64,000 bases of DNA from Motacilla alba alba (Eukaryota > Chordata > Aves > Passeriformes > Motacillidae), in NCBI RefSeq assembly GCF_015832195.1, contig NC_052032.1, positions 3,664,618-3,728,617 of the forward strand, given 5' to 3'. A model generated the notes under the pieces. That model searched no databases and was not told the origin of the DNA. It saw only the letters and a list, made by a program, of their open reading frames with translations. Shown here piece after piece: positions 1 through 11,310 of this stretch. Within the stretch, counting starts at the first letter, position 1, and every line of letters begins with the position of its first letter. The translations under genes were made by a program, and so were the position numbers.

Positions 1-285
1 AAAATGCAATTTGTAAAGCTGCCCCCAAACACAGCCACCTTACAGGAAACACACAGGGCCTGGAGCAGCCAGACGTGACACTGAGTCTGCAAGAAAGTGT
101 TGCTTCTGTCAGAGCCCTGACCCAGGTCTGCATAGAGCAAAAACCCTGGGAGGAGAAAACAGCACAAGAAAAAAATTATTTTAAACCAATTCCTTCTGCT
201 GATTTCATAGGGGACTTATGGATCTGGGAACAGCTGGTGAACAAGGGAGACCCCAATTTCAGAATCTTTCTGAAAGCCTGAAAAG

Positions 286-415
286 ATCACAGCATCACAG
301 AATGCTTTGGGTTGGAAGGGACCTTAAAGATCATCTTGTTCCACCCCTCTCCCACAGGCAGGGACACCCTCCACTGGATCAGACAGCTCAGAGCTCCACC
401 TAGTCTGACCTGAGA
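286..415 (-). mobile_element. CR1 LINE 3' fragment
   Basis: The stretch begins 'atcacagaatgctttgggtt' and continues with the 'ggaagggacctt' and 'cagggacaccctccactgga' signatures of the reverse-complemented avian CR1 3' end. It is 5'-truncated after about 130 bp, as most CR1 copies are. The 3' end of the element is at the left, so its sense strand is minus, the same as ASTN2. Divergence from the remembered consensus is moderate, which suggests an old copy. Confidence 0.85.
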
Positions 416-1139
416 TAGCTTCGAGACCAGATCTCTTTCTCCATCCTTCTGGTACAAACGTGAGGAGCTTCACCTGTAAATCAGAGTGTCTCCAGCTTCT
501 CCTTGCTGCCAAAGGGGATGGGGACACAGCCAGCCCCCCACTCCCATGGCTCATCTCTGTGTGGCCACAGGTGCAGCACATCCTGAGTGCCCTGAGGGCA
601 CGAAGCAACGCTTGGTCACCTCCAAGAGCTGCAGAAGATTGAGCAGGTAGTGTCAAAAACAAACAGTTTAAACCAACACATTTAATTAAAACCAAAATGA
701 GAAGTTGTTGTGAGTCCCAACAATTGCAGTCTGCAGAGCAGTCTTCAGGGAAAATTAACACAGGCTGCTAATAGCAGCATCCAATTCACCAGCATCTTGG
801 AGGAAACAGTGGTGGGGGAAGGTAGGAAATAATCTGCAGATGAAACAATTACTGATCAGCTGCGTGGCAAGGACAGCACGGCATTGTTCAGGCAGGCAGA
901 CGCAGATGCACGGAGATTAAAAGAATAAACAAAAAGAAGCTCCCTCCACCTCTGCCATCTTCTCAGATGCTCCAACCCAAAACACAGTCTCGAGTAGAAA
1001 TTCCACTTCTGCTGGCCTCTTGGCTTTACAAGGGGGGACCTGGGTTTGTTCTCAGGGCAGCATTCATCCAGGGAGAGTTCATCCAAACTTGCAGGAGGGA
1101 CAGAGCCAACACACGGGCAGCTCGTCAGGGTGGGGACAC

Positions 1140-1276
1140 TGCCCACACCGAGCTCTGATCCCACAGAGGATCCCTGCCTGCCCACACCGAGCTCTGATCC
1201 CACAGCAGGATCCCTGCCTGCCCACACCGAGCTCTGATCCCACAGCAGGATCCCTGCCTGCCCACACCGAGCTCTG
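1140..1276. repeat. 40-bp tandem repeat, about 3.4 copies
   Basis: The block starting 'cccacaccgagctctgatcc' recurs at 1142, 1181, 1221 and 1261, so the period is 39-40 bp. The last two full units are nearly identical, which points to recent slippage or unequal exchange. The plus- and minus-strand open frames across it are products of the repeat and not genes. Confidence 0.9.
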
Positions 1277-3119
1277 TGCACCACTCTACACCCATCCCAC
1301 AGCCCAGTGAGGTGCAGAGGGATCACGAAAACTTCCCTGGCACACATCTCAGAAGAGGAGGGAAGAAGCTGAAAATGCCCTGAAATGTCTTTGACAAAAA
1401 CCTGCTTTATGCCCTCTGCTTTATTTCCACTTATAAAACAAAGCCCTACAAGCCCCTCGCTAAAGGCAGCTCTTGCTTCCCTCTGCACCACTGGAGGATC
1501 TCACCCACCTCTCCCACTGAAGTACAAACATCCACCCACACCGTATATAACCTCTCACAGGCTGTAAAAATGGGAAGCTTTAATTGATACTATATTTCAT
1601 ACTGTTGTGCAGCAAGGACGTACTCCAGGCTGAGCCCTCCAGAGTATCTTTCTCCACCCTGCCTTCCCTGCAAGCCATTCCCATTGCTCCAGCTCTACTT
1701 TTTTGAATTATTACTTACAAGAAAAAAACAAAACCAAAAAACAACTATTGAATGTAGAGCTGAGTGGCTCCCATATTCATAAGAGGTTTTATTACTCAGA
1801 TGGAGGGACTCTCTTTCCTTTCTTCCCCCCTTTGACATAGCTAAAGGGTCCTCTAAATAATGCCTTGCATTTCCATATCCTCATAAAAGCCACTACGGTT
1901 CTTTCCATAAATCTGAGCCACCTCTGAAATCAGAACAATTCCTCCTGCTCAGCACGGGCAGGGACTGCCTCGATTCACAAACCCTGGAGCAGCAGAAGGG
2001 AGGAGAGGATGCTCCAAGCACTGCGTTCGAATAGAGAGGATTTAGAGGCACCAACTCGTTTCTGCTCCATGAAGTGAAGGCACAGCAGCTGTGCAAACCA
2101 GGCAATAGCTGCTCAGTGGGGAGCGAGGCAGGGGCGCCCCATCAAATGAACAAAAGGAAGAAAACAAACCGAGGGGAGAAATAAGGGCAATAGAGACAGG
2201 CTGGTTATTATAGAACTGCTGCCTGGAATATATCCTCCCAGCTTGGCTGCCAGTTGGCTTCTGGTCCCAGTCCTTCCCCTCCCCTTTCCCACCCTGCCAC
2301 TCCAGCAGGCTCTGGAGCTGCTTTCTCTAACGCCATTCTTGCTGCAGCAGGCAAAGCTGCTCTCCTCCGAAGCTGGAGACATTTGGGGAGGCTTCCCCCC
2401 TCTTTCTGTTCTTGGCTCTGGCTGCTGGCACACCAGAACTGGCTGGCATCTATTTAAAGTTTCCTTCAAAGCCGAGTTCTCATCGTCTCGGAGAGAGATT
2501 TCTTTCAGCCTCTGCCTTTGTTTGGCTTCTCCTGCAGAGGTGCCGGTAGCAGCTCCGCTTTCAGATTTTCCTTGGCTCCTGGTGCCTATTGAAATTCCAC
2601 ATTTCAAAAGGGAAGGAGAGGGCACCACTCCCTCATATGGGAGCATCTCCCATGAGTGCACCATGGCTGCCTTCTCGCAGAACCTGCCTTATCCTCCTGT
2701 GCAGCACCAAAGGGAACAGCTTCGGGACCCAGACGATTTCAGCGCACGGCGACACCCGCGAGACACGGCGCCACCGTCGGGTGCCACGCCAGAAGCTGCT
2801 TCAAGACTGATCAAAGCTCCCAGACTCTGCCAGGCCAAACACGTCAGCTCTGTTGTCACCTCGATGCCACAGGGATGATGATGCCAACCCCCTTCAGCAC
2901 CCTGTAAAAAGCAGATTTAATCCCCCGCGGGAGATCTCCAGGGAGGAGCAGGTCCCCTCTTCTCCATCAGCATCAAACTGCAGGTGCTGAGTCTTGGCAA
3001 ACACATCCAGCCACATTTTCCTGGGTATCATTGAAATTTCCCAACCCAGCTCAGTTCTGCGATGTCTTTAAATGCTTTGTAATATTTTGCTGCCAGTTGG
3101 GTGGTGCCTTGGGATTTGT

Positions 3120-3580
3120 TGTTATTCAAAAAGAAGGGACAACTTCAAGATACTTTTCTCTTCCCAAGCAAGAGACTGTCATCACATAAAATGCTGAGAT
3201 TTCAGGGAAAGTGATAGCCACTGCAAAATGTCTTGGCTGCTTCTATGTGAAGAATTTGACTGTTTCTCATAAAAAATATTTAAAAAGTTTTCGCAGTTTG
3301 TAATTATATTTTACAGTTTCATTACAAAGCTCATTTTAATTCTTCTCCAAACCGTTGTTACCAGTCCTCTTGCCACTTTCTCTTCAGAAAAGTCATTAAG
3401 TCGGGACTGGAGATCATCCCATTTCCCCCAGTTTCAAGGATATTAATCTGCTTTATTGGTATTTCATTGTCATTTTCATTTGAGTGTTCCCTGCATTTGC
3501 ATAATTTGCATTGCCACCCCTTTCCTGGTGACAAGCACAGGTTCAGCTTTCCACTTTCATTCTACGGAGTCTCATTACAT
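3120..3580. promoter_or_regulatory. AT-rich unique block with paired octamer motifs (candidate enhancer)
   Basis: This block is clearly richer in A and T than its surroundings and shows no transposon signature. At 3495-3502 and 3504-3511 there are two copies of ATTTGCAT, the octamer motif bound by POU factors, in direct orientation 9 bp apart. Several TAAT homeodomain cores lie nearby. A developmental regulatory role is inference from composition and motifs only; conservation was not tested. Confidence 0.3.
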
Positions 3581-3919
3581 TTTGTTTATTTTCCTTTTCA
3601 GGATACACTGTCTTTCCTGAGCCAGAGCCACAAGCTGGGAGCAGGATGCTGAGGTCCTGTCTGCATCCCTGCCTTCCTGGCTGACCTTCAGCAAGTACCA
3701 GAACCAGTGTGAACTCCCAGTCCAAGTGCTGAACTGGCCAGTGCCCATCCCAAGGGGACACAAGTTACCACTGGCGCAACCTCATGCCCCAAATGCAGGA
3801 GTTTCTGTTCTCCAGATACTTGGAACCATCTGTGAAGATTTCAAATATTCATGTGTGGCTTGGACAATCATTAAAACCTTTTAGAAACTTGTAGACAAGT
3901 CCCTTGTTTCAAATCCTTA

Positions 3920-4080
3920 AATCACGGAATGATTTGGCTTGGAAGGGACTTCAAGCATCCTCTTGTTCCAACCCCCTGTCATGGGCAGGAACACTTTCCA
4001 CCAGACCAGGTTGCTCAGAGCTCCATCCAAACTGGCCTTGAACACTTCCAGGGGTGGGGCATCTGCACCTTGATGTCATC
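3920..4080 (-). mobile_element. CR1 LINE 3' fragment
   Basis: It starts 'atcacggaatgatttggctt' and runs through the hallmark segments 'ttccaaccccctgtcatggg', 'accaggttgctcagagctcc' and 'ttgaacacttccaggggtgg' of the reverse-complemented avian CR1 3' region. The right edge fades near 4080. Element sense is minus, with the 3' end at the left. Confidence 0.9.
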
Positions 4081-5087
4081 TTCATGTCTCCACTCCACTG
4101 AACTCATGTGCAGTTCCTCCAGTGTGTGAACACAAAGTAGATGTTCTCCTCCTCTTTCCTACAAGGGCCAAGCTGTGACCTCTGGGCTATCCCAGCTACC
4201 CAGAGACCACACTTAGCAGGGCTAATCCCACTTCAAACATACTGGTGACTGCCATTCTGCCATGGGGTGATGATTTCAACCCCTCTCCACTGGTCCCTGC
4301 AGCTCTCATGCCACTGTGTGTCTTTAGCCATCTCTCCCTCCCCAAAATATTTATCCCCCAAGAGCTGCCCTCCCCTCCAGAGCTCCCAAAGCAGGGGCTG
4401 TCCCAGAGCTGACTGCACCAGGACACCCCAGCAGCTGGTGATGCACTGGCTGCATGCAGCACATTTCTGGCAGAGAGAAAGTGCCCCCTCTGCATGCCCC
4501 AAGCAGTGAGACGAGTGCAGGAGCTGAGGAATTGGAACCGACTGAATAATGGGTCCTGTCTGCTGGAAGAAAATGAAATTTGCCCTCATGTTACTGAAAA
4601 CTTGCACTCAACGCTCACTGCACATTATAAAGAAAAGGTCAGTGAAACACAACAAATGCAAGGAGCCCAGTTGGAGAAAGCAATAAATAGTGACAGCAGC
4701 ACTCGTCTAATTTATCAAAGCATCTCTGCCTTTGCTCAAACCACAGCAATTCCCCTCCATGCTGCTGCAAGGGCTGGGATGAGCAGCTCTGCTGCTGCAG
4801 GACAAGCAGCTCTGCTGCTGCCTGTCTGTGCAGCTCCCAGAGCTCCTCAGCGAGTTTGGTGGAGAACAGAAATATCCATCAGACACAATTAGCACCAATG
4901 ATAACAACGATAATATTAATTGACAAGACTGAGATTTTGGCCTCAGGCTTGCAGATGTGCCTGTGAAAAGGGAGATCCCTGCAGTCAAACACAGCTGGGG
5001 AATTCCTAATGAGAGGAATCTCCATGTCCCAAACACATCCAGAGGGGCAGCAGGAGGGTGTGGCAGCAGCTCTCTGGCCACAGAGAG

Positions 5088-5830
5088 CAGCACAACTTTC
5101 CCAGTCCTGGGGAAGGCTGTGAGAAGATCAGAGAAAAGAATGAGAAACAATTCTTATCCTAACCTGCTGCACCTGGTGCTGTGAACATGTGGAATGTGTT
5201 ATGGAGATTTGTTTACCAAAGGGTGGTTTCTTAATTGGCCAATGGTGATGGTGTTTGGATGGACTGACCTATCTGGTCTGACTGTATCAGACTGTCTGTT
5301 AGGGAGATGTATTGTATTTGTGGGGTGCCCTGATGAAGGAAGGAATGATGAATCTGACTCCATGCTTTCAGAAGGCTAATTTATTTCTTTATAATACTAC
5401 ATTATATTAAAGAATACTATACTATACTAAAGAATACAGAAAGGATACAGACAGAATGTTAAAAAGCTAATAATGGAAACTTGTGACTCTCTCCAGAGTC
5501 CCGACACAGCTTGGCCCTGATTGGCCCAAGAGTGAAAACAACTCCCAGCAGAATGCAATGAAACAATCACCTGTGGGTAAACAATCCCCAAACACATTCC
5601 ACACGAGCACAGCACAGGAGAAGCAAATGAGATAAGAATTGTTTTCCTTGTTTTCCTTTTTCCAGAGCCTTCTCAGCTTCCCAGGATAAAAACCCTGGGC
5701 AAAGGGATTTTTCAGAGAATGTGAATGCCACAGCGATGGGTTTCTTGATTAGTATAATAAAGCGGTGGATCAGCCTTCTGGAATCATGGAGTCAATGTTA
5801 ATTATTACCGCAGCGGGGATGCCATGCCAC
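5088..5830 (+). mobile_element. Older LTR, split by a second LTR
   Basis: Two pieces, about 5088-5318 and 5733-5830, read together as one LTR of the same broad family as the copies at 27.5 and 28 kb. The left piece has the 'agaaacaattcttatcc' and 'gtggaatgtgttatggagat' segments. The right piece has AATAAAG followed by 'cagccttctggaatcatgga', the poly(A)/R portion, which sets the sense strand as plus, antisense to ASTN2. The interrupting element is the LTR at 5319-5732. The right edge is uncertain: it is at least 5800 and possibly 5830, which would leave only some 15-45 bp to the exon donor. Confidence 0.65.
5319..5732 (-). mobile_element. Solo LTR inserted into an older LTR
   Basis: A 414-bp unit with TG at its left edge ('tgtggggtgccctgatgaag') and CA at its right edge ('aatgccaca'). 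On the minus strand it has AATAAATTAGCC near its 3' end and TATA-like runs upstream, giving minus sense, the same as ASTN2. It closely resembles the LTRs at 27537-27892 and 60108-60484. There is no retroviral internal sequence on either side, so it is a solo LTR. A target duplication is not evident. The family assignment, a passerine-type endogenous retrovirus LTR, is from memory. Confidence 0.8.
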
Positions 5831-5846
5831 GATAGGAGGGTCTTAC

Positions 5847-5993
5847 CATCAGCGATGAAGTGCTCGGGGACGTGGAGCGTCACCTTGACGGTCAGCGGGC
5901 AGGAGAGCTGCGAGCCGCAGACCACGGCCAGCACGCAGGAGCTGACCGCGATCAGCGTCAGCGCCGTCTTGTTCACAGGGCTCTTCGTGGAAC
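5847..5993 (-). CDS. ASTN2: Astrotactin-2 exon with second membrane segment
   Basis: This 147-nt exon encodes 48 whole codons plus split glycine codons at both ends (phase 1 in, phase 1 out). The acceptor is ...CCTTGCAG before 5993 and the donor is GTAAGA from 5846. The product starts [18 protein letters not shown], then the hydrophobic stretch [16 protein letters not shown] forms the second transmembrane helix. It ends in [19 protein letters not shown], the first residues of the large lumenal or extracellular part. ASTN2 is a two-pass neuronal membrane protein of glial-guided migration and synaptic protein trafficking, and it also controls surface levels of ASTN1. The match to vertebrate ASTN2 is nearly complete after the first three residues, where mammals have a different short sequence at the junction. 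ASTN1 differs at many positions here. An NKT sequon lies on the cytoplasmic side and is probably unused. Confidence 0.96.
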
Positions 5994-7639
5994 CTGCAAG
6001 GCACACACAGCGGTGGGTGGGGGGCCAAAAGGGAAAGCTGTACCCGGGGCTTTGTCAGCAGAGGCAGGGGAGAACCAGCACGGGGAAGGCAGGCATGGAA
6101 AACTAGAAAACAAGGATGGGAGCTCAGCGGGAGTCTGCACACCCCAGGGCTCCCGTGGCACGGGGCTTCATTTGGCTAGAGGAGGGAACCTCTCAAAAAA
6201 ACCTGCTCAAAGCCCTGTACAGACCCTCTCCCCGGGAATTTTCCTCCCTGGAATCACTCATCACACCAGCCGTGCTCCCCTGCTGGAACCACCATCACTT
6301 CTTGTCAACACTGCTTGGCTTGGCAACCCACTGTGAAACCCTCGTGGGGCAGGACAGCGTTAGGATGGCTGAATCACCAGCAGCTGGTGGGAGAGAATCC
6401 CCAAGATTCATAGGGAATGTGGGGAAGCTGTGCAACACAGAGAGACCCCAGAACATTCAGCTGCTCTTATTGGATGCAGACTGGGAATGTCAGGTGTCCA
6501 AATGAGACCCCTTCTACTGATGGAGATGACCAAGAACTGCCCCAGACCAACAACAGGTCTCCACTGCCCAAGCAAGGAGTACTTGAAGCCTGCATCCTTG
6601 AGGCACCTCTGATCCCCCTGGACCTGGGGGGTGCCCCACTGCTGCTCTGACTGCACTGCATCCCCCACAGCCCCCTCATCCAGCACCTTGTGCCAGCACC
6701 CCGCTCTGCTCCAAGATAACAACAGACACCTCACAAGGCTCCTTCTCCAGGGCTTGGGATGCACCACTTGGAGAGCGTGCCCATAGCAAGCAGAGGGCAC
6801 AGCCCAGCAATGAACCCAGAGACTGCACAGCCCTTTCTGGTGCAAGCTGACATGACCCAGCTGCTGGCAGAGGTGACCACAGCCCAGCTCAGGATTCAGG
6901 TGAGGACACCTCTTGATTTTTGGAAGCAGCCTCTCCCCACTTGCACCCCAGCCCTTGTCACCTCATCAGCAAAGTGAGATTTAAAAAGCATCAGTTTCAA
7001 AACTGAATTGGAAATGGATCCAAGTCACCACTTGCACACCCTGTGATTTGCCTAAAGCTGCTGCTGGAGCTGCTGGGGCCAGGCCAGGGACCTCATCCTC
7101 AGCACAACCTCTGCTTCCCAGGCAGGACACCAAGCCCCACCACAGCATCCCCAGGCTGGAGCCTGCACAGGGGATGATCCAACCAGGATTTGTAGGACAG
7201 GAGAAGTGGCTGATCTGCTGGAAAATACCCTTATCACTGAGACCAACGGGAGCAAGTAAATTGATTATTTATGAAGCATCTTTCCTTATGCATGGATCAT
7301 CTAAACAGCCATCCCACTTCTGTTTCACAGCTTTACTGCCAATTCCCTGTGCCCCTCACCTTGCAATCCTCTTTTTTTCTTTTCCAATCTTTATTCATAT
7401 CATCAGCATAAGTTAGCACTTCCATGGGAGGCAAAATCCTCCTCTTGCTGGGCATACTGTGCCTGCCACAACCCCTGCTTGGCTTGAAGTTATGACATAA
7501 ATGCAAAAAGAAAAAAAAAAAAAAAAAGGGTGTGGGGAAAAGGAAAAAAAAAAGACAGGGAAAAAAAGCCCCCATGAAGATAAGTGGACGAAATCAAATA
7601 TACAATGGACCAGACAACGCTGGATTTCACCCTTCTAAA

Positions 7640-7745
7640 TCACCTTTCAATCCAGGGTCTTAAAGTGCTTTGCAAACATTAAATCATAAATCCCTTACGA
7701 GTGAGACAAGTATTATCCCCTTTTCACAAAGAGCCCAAATCCCAG
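7640..7745 (+). repeat. Ancient SINE/LINE tail remnant (MIR/L2-like)
   Basis: The segments 'cttaaagtgctttgcaaaca', 'ttaaatcataaatcccttac' and 'gtattatccccttttcacaa' resemble the core and tail shared by very old amniote elements of the MIR/L2/L3 type. They occur in the expected order and spacing. The copy is heavily diverged and has no clear edges. The alternative is chance similarity to the remembered consensus. Confidence 0.45.
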
Positions 7746-9529
7746 GTATGATGGCAGCTTTCACCAAACTGCAGCCAGAGTGGAGCTGGAGGAATTAGGA
7801 TTTCACATCCCCATCGGTCCATGTGGCTTCCTCTCTCCCCGTGACTCACCAGAGAGCAGCACAGGGGCTTGAAACAGCAGAAATCCTTTTACAGTTCCAC
7901 GAGTTTGAGCTTGGCTGCTCAAGGAAAGGGACAATTGCTCCAAGTCTCCTGTAACTCCCTTCCTTCCTGCACTCTCTTATTTCCATCACTGCTAATCACT
8001 GACCTCTAGAAGTGCTTGATGTTTGGTTTTGACCAACTGAACCAAAACAAGGGGACTTCTGCTCGAGCAGAGATTGGGTTTCCAGCTCAGCTCTTTATTG
8101 TTCACGACCAGTTAGCTGCCAGGTTTCAAGGGAGACTGCTGGAAAAGCATTTAAAGAGAGGGACTGGGCTTTTGTTTTCCATCTCTTTCCCTGCTCTGCA
8201 GACCACTGATGCTCCAGCATTGCTGTGCTGCATTTAAACACCTATCTGGAGATAATCAGCTTCACTCCAAGCCTTTAAAACCACAGGCAAATGCATTTTC
8301 AGCAAGGCCCTGCTAACCAAACCCACCTCAGCAGGCTCTCCAGAGCTTCACCCTGGTCCAGAGGTGAGACAAACGGATCCCTTCCTTCTTCAGCCCAGGG
8401 AGGGGATCCAAACCCAGCTCAGTAGCTCAGGCAGCCCCAAATAAACCCAATGCCACAAATCAGAGGTTGACCTGGCTAAGCCTGGGCTTTCCCTCCTCTC
8501 CCTTGTCATCTCCAGGCTTTCAGGGAAGTGTTTGAAGAGCAGATTTGAAACTCCAGGTGCACCAAACAATTTGGTATCAATGTCCTTTACCAAGAGGAGG
8601 AAGCTGGGTGGGGAATACAAGACCTTTATGGATGGTTGAGATCCCCAGCACCCAACAGATCTCCTGGTTTGGGTCTTGTGGGGTCCAAAAATCCCAGGAG
8701 GAAGATGGTAACCAGGCCTGGCTGAGACCAAACCCAGTCCCCAGATCTGTCTCCCCTAATAAATGCTTCATACATTAAGATGATCTCTCTATATTTTTTT
8801 AATCAAAGATGTTTCTGTAGTGTTCTGAGAGGTTGCAACAAAATGAATGAATTTCTGTGTGCTCACTCAGGCAGTTTTGAAGGGAAAAACCTGGACCATG
8901 GGGATTCCAGGGAGTCTGCACCCAAGCAGTGGGCAGGGCACAGCACCAGGATGAAACATAGGAAAAAATTACTTCTACCCAGAGAGAAGCAACTTCTCCC
9001 CACAGCCCACAAAATCCAAGGAGTGAGAAACAGAAAGGAAAGGAAAGGAAAGGCAAAGTGCTCCATTTCAGGGCAGAATCACACCTGACATGCTCTCTGC
9101 TGGTGAACCAAGGGTGGCTTAATTAGACTGGAAAACAAGTGAAGGGTCCAGCACTGTGGTCAGAAGGACTCTGGCCACCACTACCTTCCCCACCCAGGAA
9201 TTTTTTGTCTCCCCTCAAACCCCAGTGCAAATTATCCTGGTGAGGCTGCGAGTCCCTGCTCAGAAACTGCTTGCAAAGCACCACATTCCCCTGAAGATTT
9301 TGCACCTGCTGCAAGATGAAGATAAATTCAAAGGCACTGGAGTAAACACTCAGCAAACAGCCCCTCCAAACGCACCGTGTCTCCTTTGAAATATCATTTC
9401 CTTGTGCATTTAATTACTCACTGCTTTGTACACTTTCCTTCACCCGCCCAGAAGACAAGGAGGGGGGAAAAAGCCCAACAAAACTCTGGGCTCAATTCTT
9501 CTTAATATTGGTAGTGCTGTCTAAATTTA

Positions 9530-9578
9530 GGGGGGGGGGGGGGGGGAACTAAAAAAAAAGAGGAAAAAAAAAAGAGAA
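9530..9578. repeat. G17 homopolymer followed by A-rich tract
   Basis: Seventeen consecutive G residues occupy 9530-9546, followed by A9 and A10 runs broken by single G residues. Such a run is rare in vertebrate intron and is prone to both slippage and sequencing error. Its exact length should not be trusted. Confidence 0.95.
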
Positions 9579-9965
9579 AAGGTGTGTTCAGAACACGTAT
9601 GGATTTACGAGTGACACAAATATCCCGTGTTCTCAGTAAGATGTTTCTAAATCAGGCTCATAAATACATGCTTGGGAGATTAGTCTATAAAAAAAAATAA
9701 ACTTTAATTACCCCCTCTTTATCAGCACACAGCCCGTGGTGTTAACCATATGTGGGTGTTAAACGCCAAGTGCTTTGCAATCTTCCCCACCCCCGGGAGA
9801 CAAAAGCATCCCAGCATCACCGGAACGCTCCGCGGCCACTCGCATATGGAAATGTATTCCCAGCTCCCGAGAAGACGGGGCTGGGGAAGGCGAGCGGGAG
9901 AACAGCGAGTGCTGGGAGGGCTGAGCAACCCCTGCCGAGCTGGGCTGCATGCACAGCACCCAGCC

Positions 9966-10775
9966 CGGGGACAGCAGCACCTCTGGGGGACAGCAGCATC
10001 CCCGGGGGACAGCAGCACCTCTGGGGACAGCAGCATCCCCGGGGACAGCAGCATCCCTGGGGACAGCAGCACCTCTGGGACAGCAGCACCGCTGGGGACA
10101 GCAGCATCCCTGGGGACAGCAGCACCTCTGGGGAGAGCAGCATCCCTGGGGACAGCAGCACCTCTGGGGAGAGCAGCATCCCTGGGGACAGCAGCATCCC
10201 CGGGGACAGCAGCACCCCTGGGGAGAGCAACATCCCTGGGGACAGCAGCACCTCTGGGGAGAGCAGCACCTCTGGGGAGAGCAGCATCCCCGGGGACAGC
10301 AGCACCTCTGGGGACAGCAGCATCCCTGGGGAGAGCAGCACCCCCGGGGACAGCAACATCCCTGGGGACAGCAGCACCTCTGGGGACAGCAGCATCCCCA
10401 GGGGACAGCAACATCCCCGGGGGACAGCAGCACCTCTGGGGAGAGCAGCATCCCTGGGGACAGCAGCATCCCCGGGGGCAGCAGCACCCCTGGGGAGAGC
10501 AACACCTCTGGGGGACAGCAGCATCCCCGGGGACAGCAGCACCTCTGGGGGACAGCAGCACCCCTGGGGACTGCAACATCTCTGGGGACAGCAGCACCCC
10601 TGGGGACAGCAGCACCTCTGGGGAGAGCAGCACCCCTGGGGGACAGCAGCATCCCTGGGGGGCAGCAGCACGTCTGGGGGACAGCCCAGCCCAGCCCAAC
10701 CCAGCTTGGGGACAGCAGCATCCCTGGGGGACAGCAGCACCCCTGGGGGACAGCAGCACCTCTGGGGGACAGCCC
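9966..10775. repeat. 18-bp GC-rich minisatellite, about 45 copies
   Basis: The unit is GGGGACAGCAGCACCTCT with variants CATCCCT, CATCCCC and CACCCCT at the end and GAG for GAC in the middle. Some units are 19 bp because of a fifth G. A short CCCAG run interrupts it at about 10681-10705, and another (10773-10805) ends it. The unit contains no stop in any frame on either strand, and 18 is a multiple of three. This produces overlapping open frames of 317-416 codons in several frames on both strands. These are repeat artefacts: their predicted products are low-complexity and lack any domain. Confidence 0.97.
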
Positions 10776-11126
10776 GCCCAGCCCAGCCCAGCCCAGCCCA
10801 GCCGACACCCCGGGATGCTCCCGGAGCACGCCGGTGTCGCTGCCGTGCTGGAGGAATCGGGCTCCTAATGATCGCCGTTCTGCTCCAGCAGAGGCTCATT
10901 AATAGGATAGAGCAGCGTTTCCAGGACAGCCTCACACACAGACACGTCCCGAGGTGTTCCACGAGGGGCAGATCGTGTCCAATCAAGTCAAACGCCAATT
11001 AAGATGAGCAGTGGTTGCTGGCAGGAGGCGCTGGACAGGGAGCAGCCCTGCACGGGGAGGGAGCGGCACTGCCTGTGTCCCCTCCTGCCCTGCAGCCTCC
11101 TCTTCCTCAGCAGGATGGGCCCTCTG

Positions 11127-11310
11127 GGGGATGGGATGGGGAACTGGGATGGAAAATGGGGATGGGAAATGGGGATGGGCAATAGGGATGGGATGAGAAA
11201 TTGGGATGGGATGGTATAGGAAATGGGGATGGGAAATGGGGGTGAGATGGGATGGGACAGGATGGAATGGGATGGGAAATGGGATGGGAAATCGGGATGG
11301 GATGGGATGG
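11127..11310. repeat. GGGATG/GGGAAAT simple-repeat array
   Basis: About 180 bp of imperfect GGGATG, GGGAAAT and GGGGATGG units on the plus strand. Runs of three or four G recur every 5-8 bp, the spacing needed for G-quadruplex folding. It lies some 350 bp from the end of the 18-bp minisatellite. Confidence 0.95.

Larger units (their letters stand above)
1..5846 (-). other. ASTN2: ASTN2 intron (partial), downstream of the TM2 exon
   Basis: This is the 5' part of the intron that follows the exon at 5847-5993, read on the minus strand; it opens with GTAAGA at 5846-5841. The next ASTN2 exon (start of the large lumenal region) is not found here, so the intron continues past position 1. Recognisable content is two CR1 fragments, a 40-bp tandem repeat, an AT-rich unique block near 3.1-3.6 kb and the nested LTRs at 5.1-5.8 kb. 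I see nothing identifiable in 416-1139, 1277-3119 or 4081-5087; open frames there have no family resemblance. Confidence 0.9.

Noticed and set aside
5088..5830. A complete provirus made of paired LTRs
   Set aside because: The two LTRs are in opposite orientation and nested, with no gag, pol or env sequence between them.
9722..11002. Overlapping open frames of 317-416 codons on both strands
   Set aside because: They are created by the 18-bp stop-free minisatellite. The products are pure repeat (GQQHPWG, LLSPGV, SSIPGD) with no domain, and they overlap in mutually exclusive frames.
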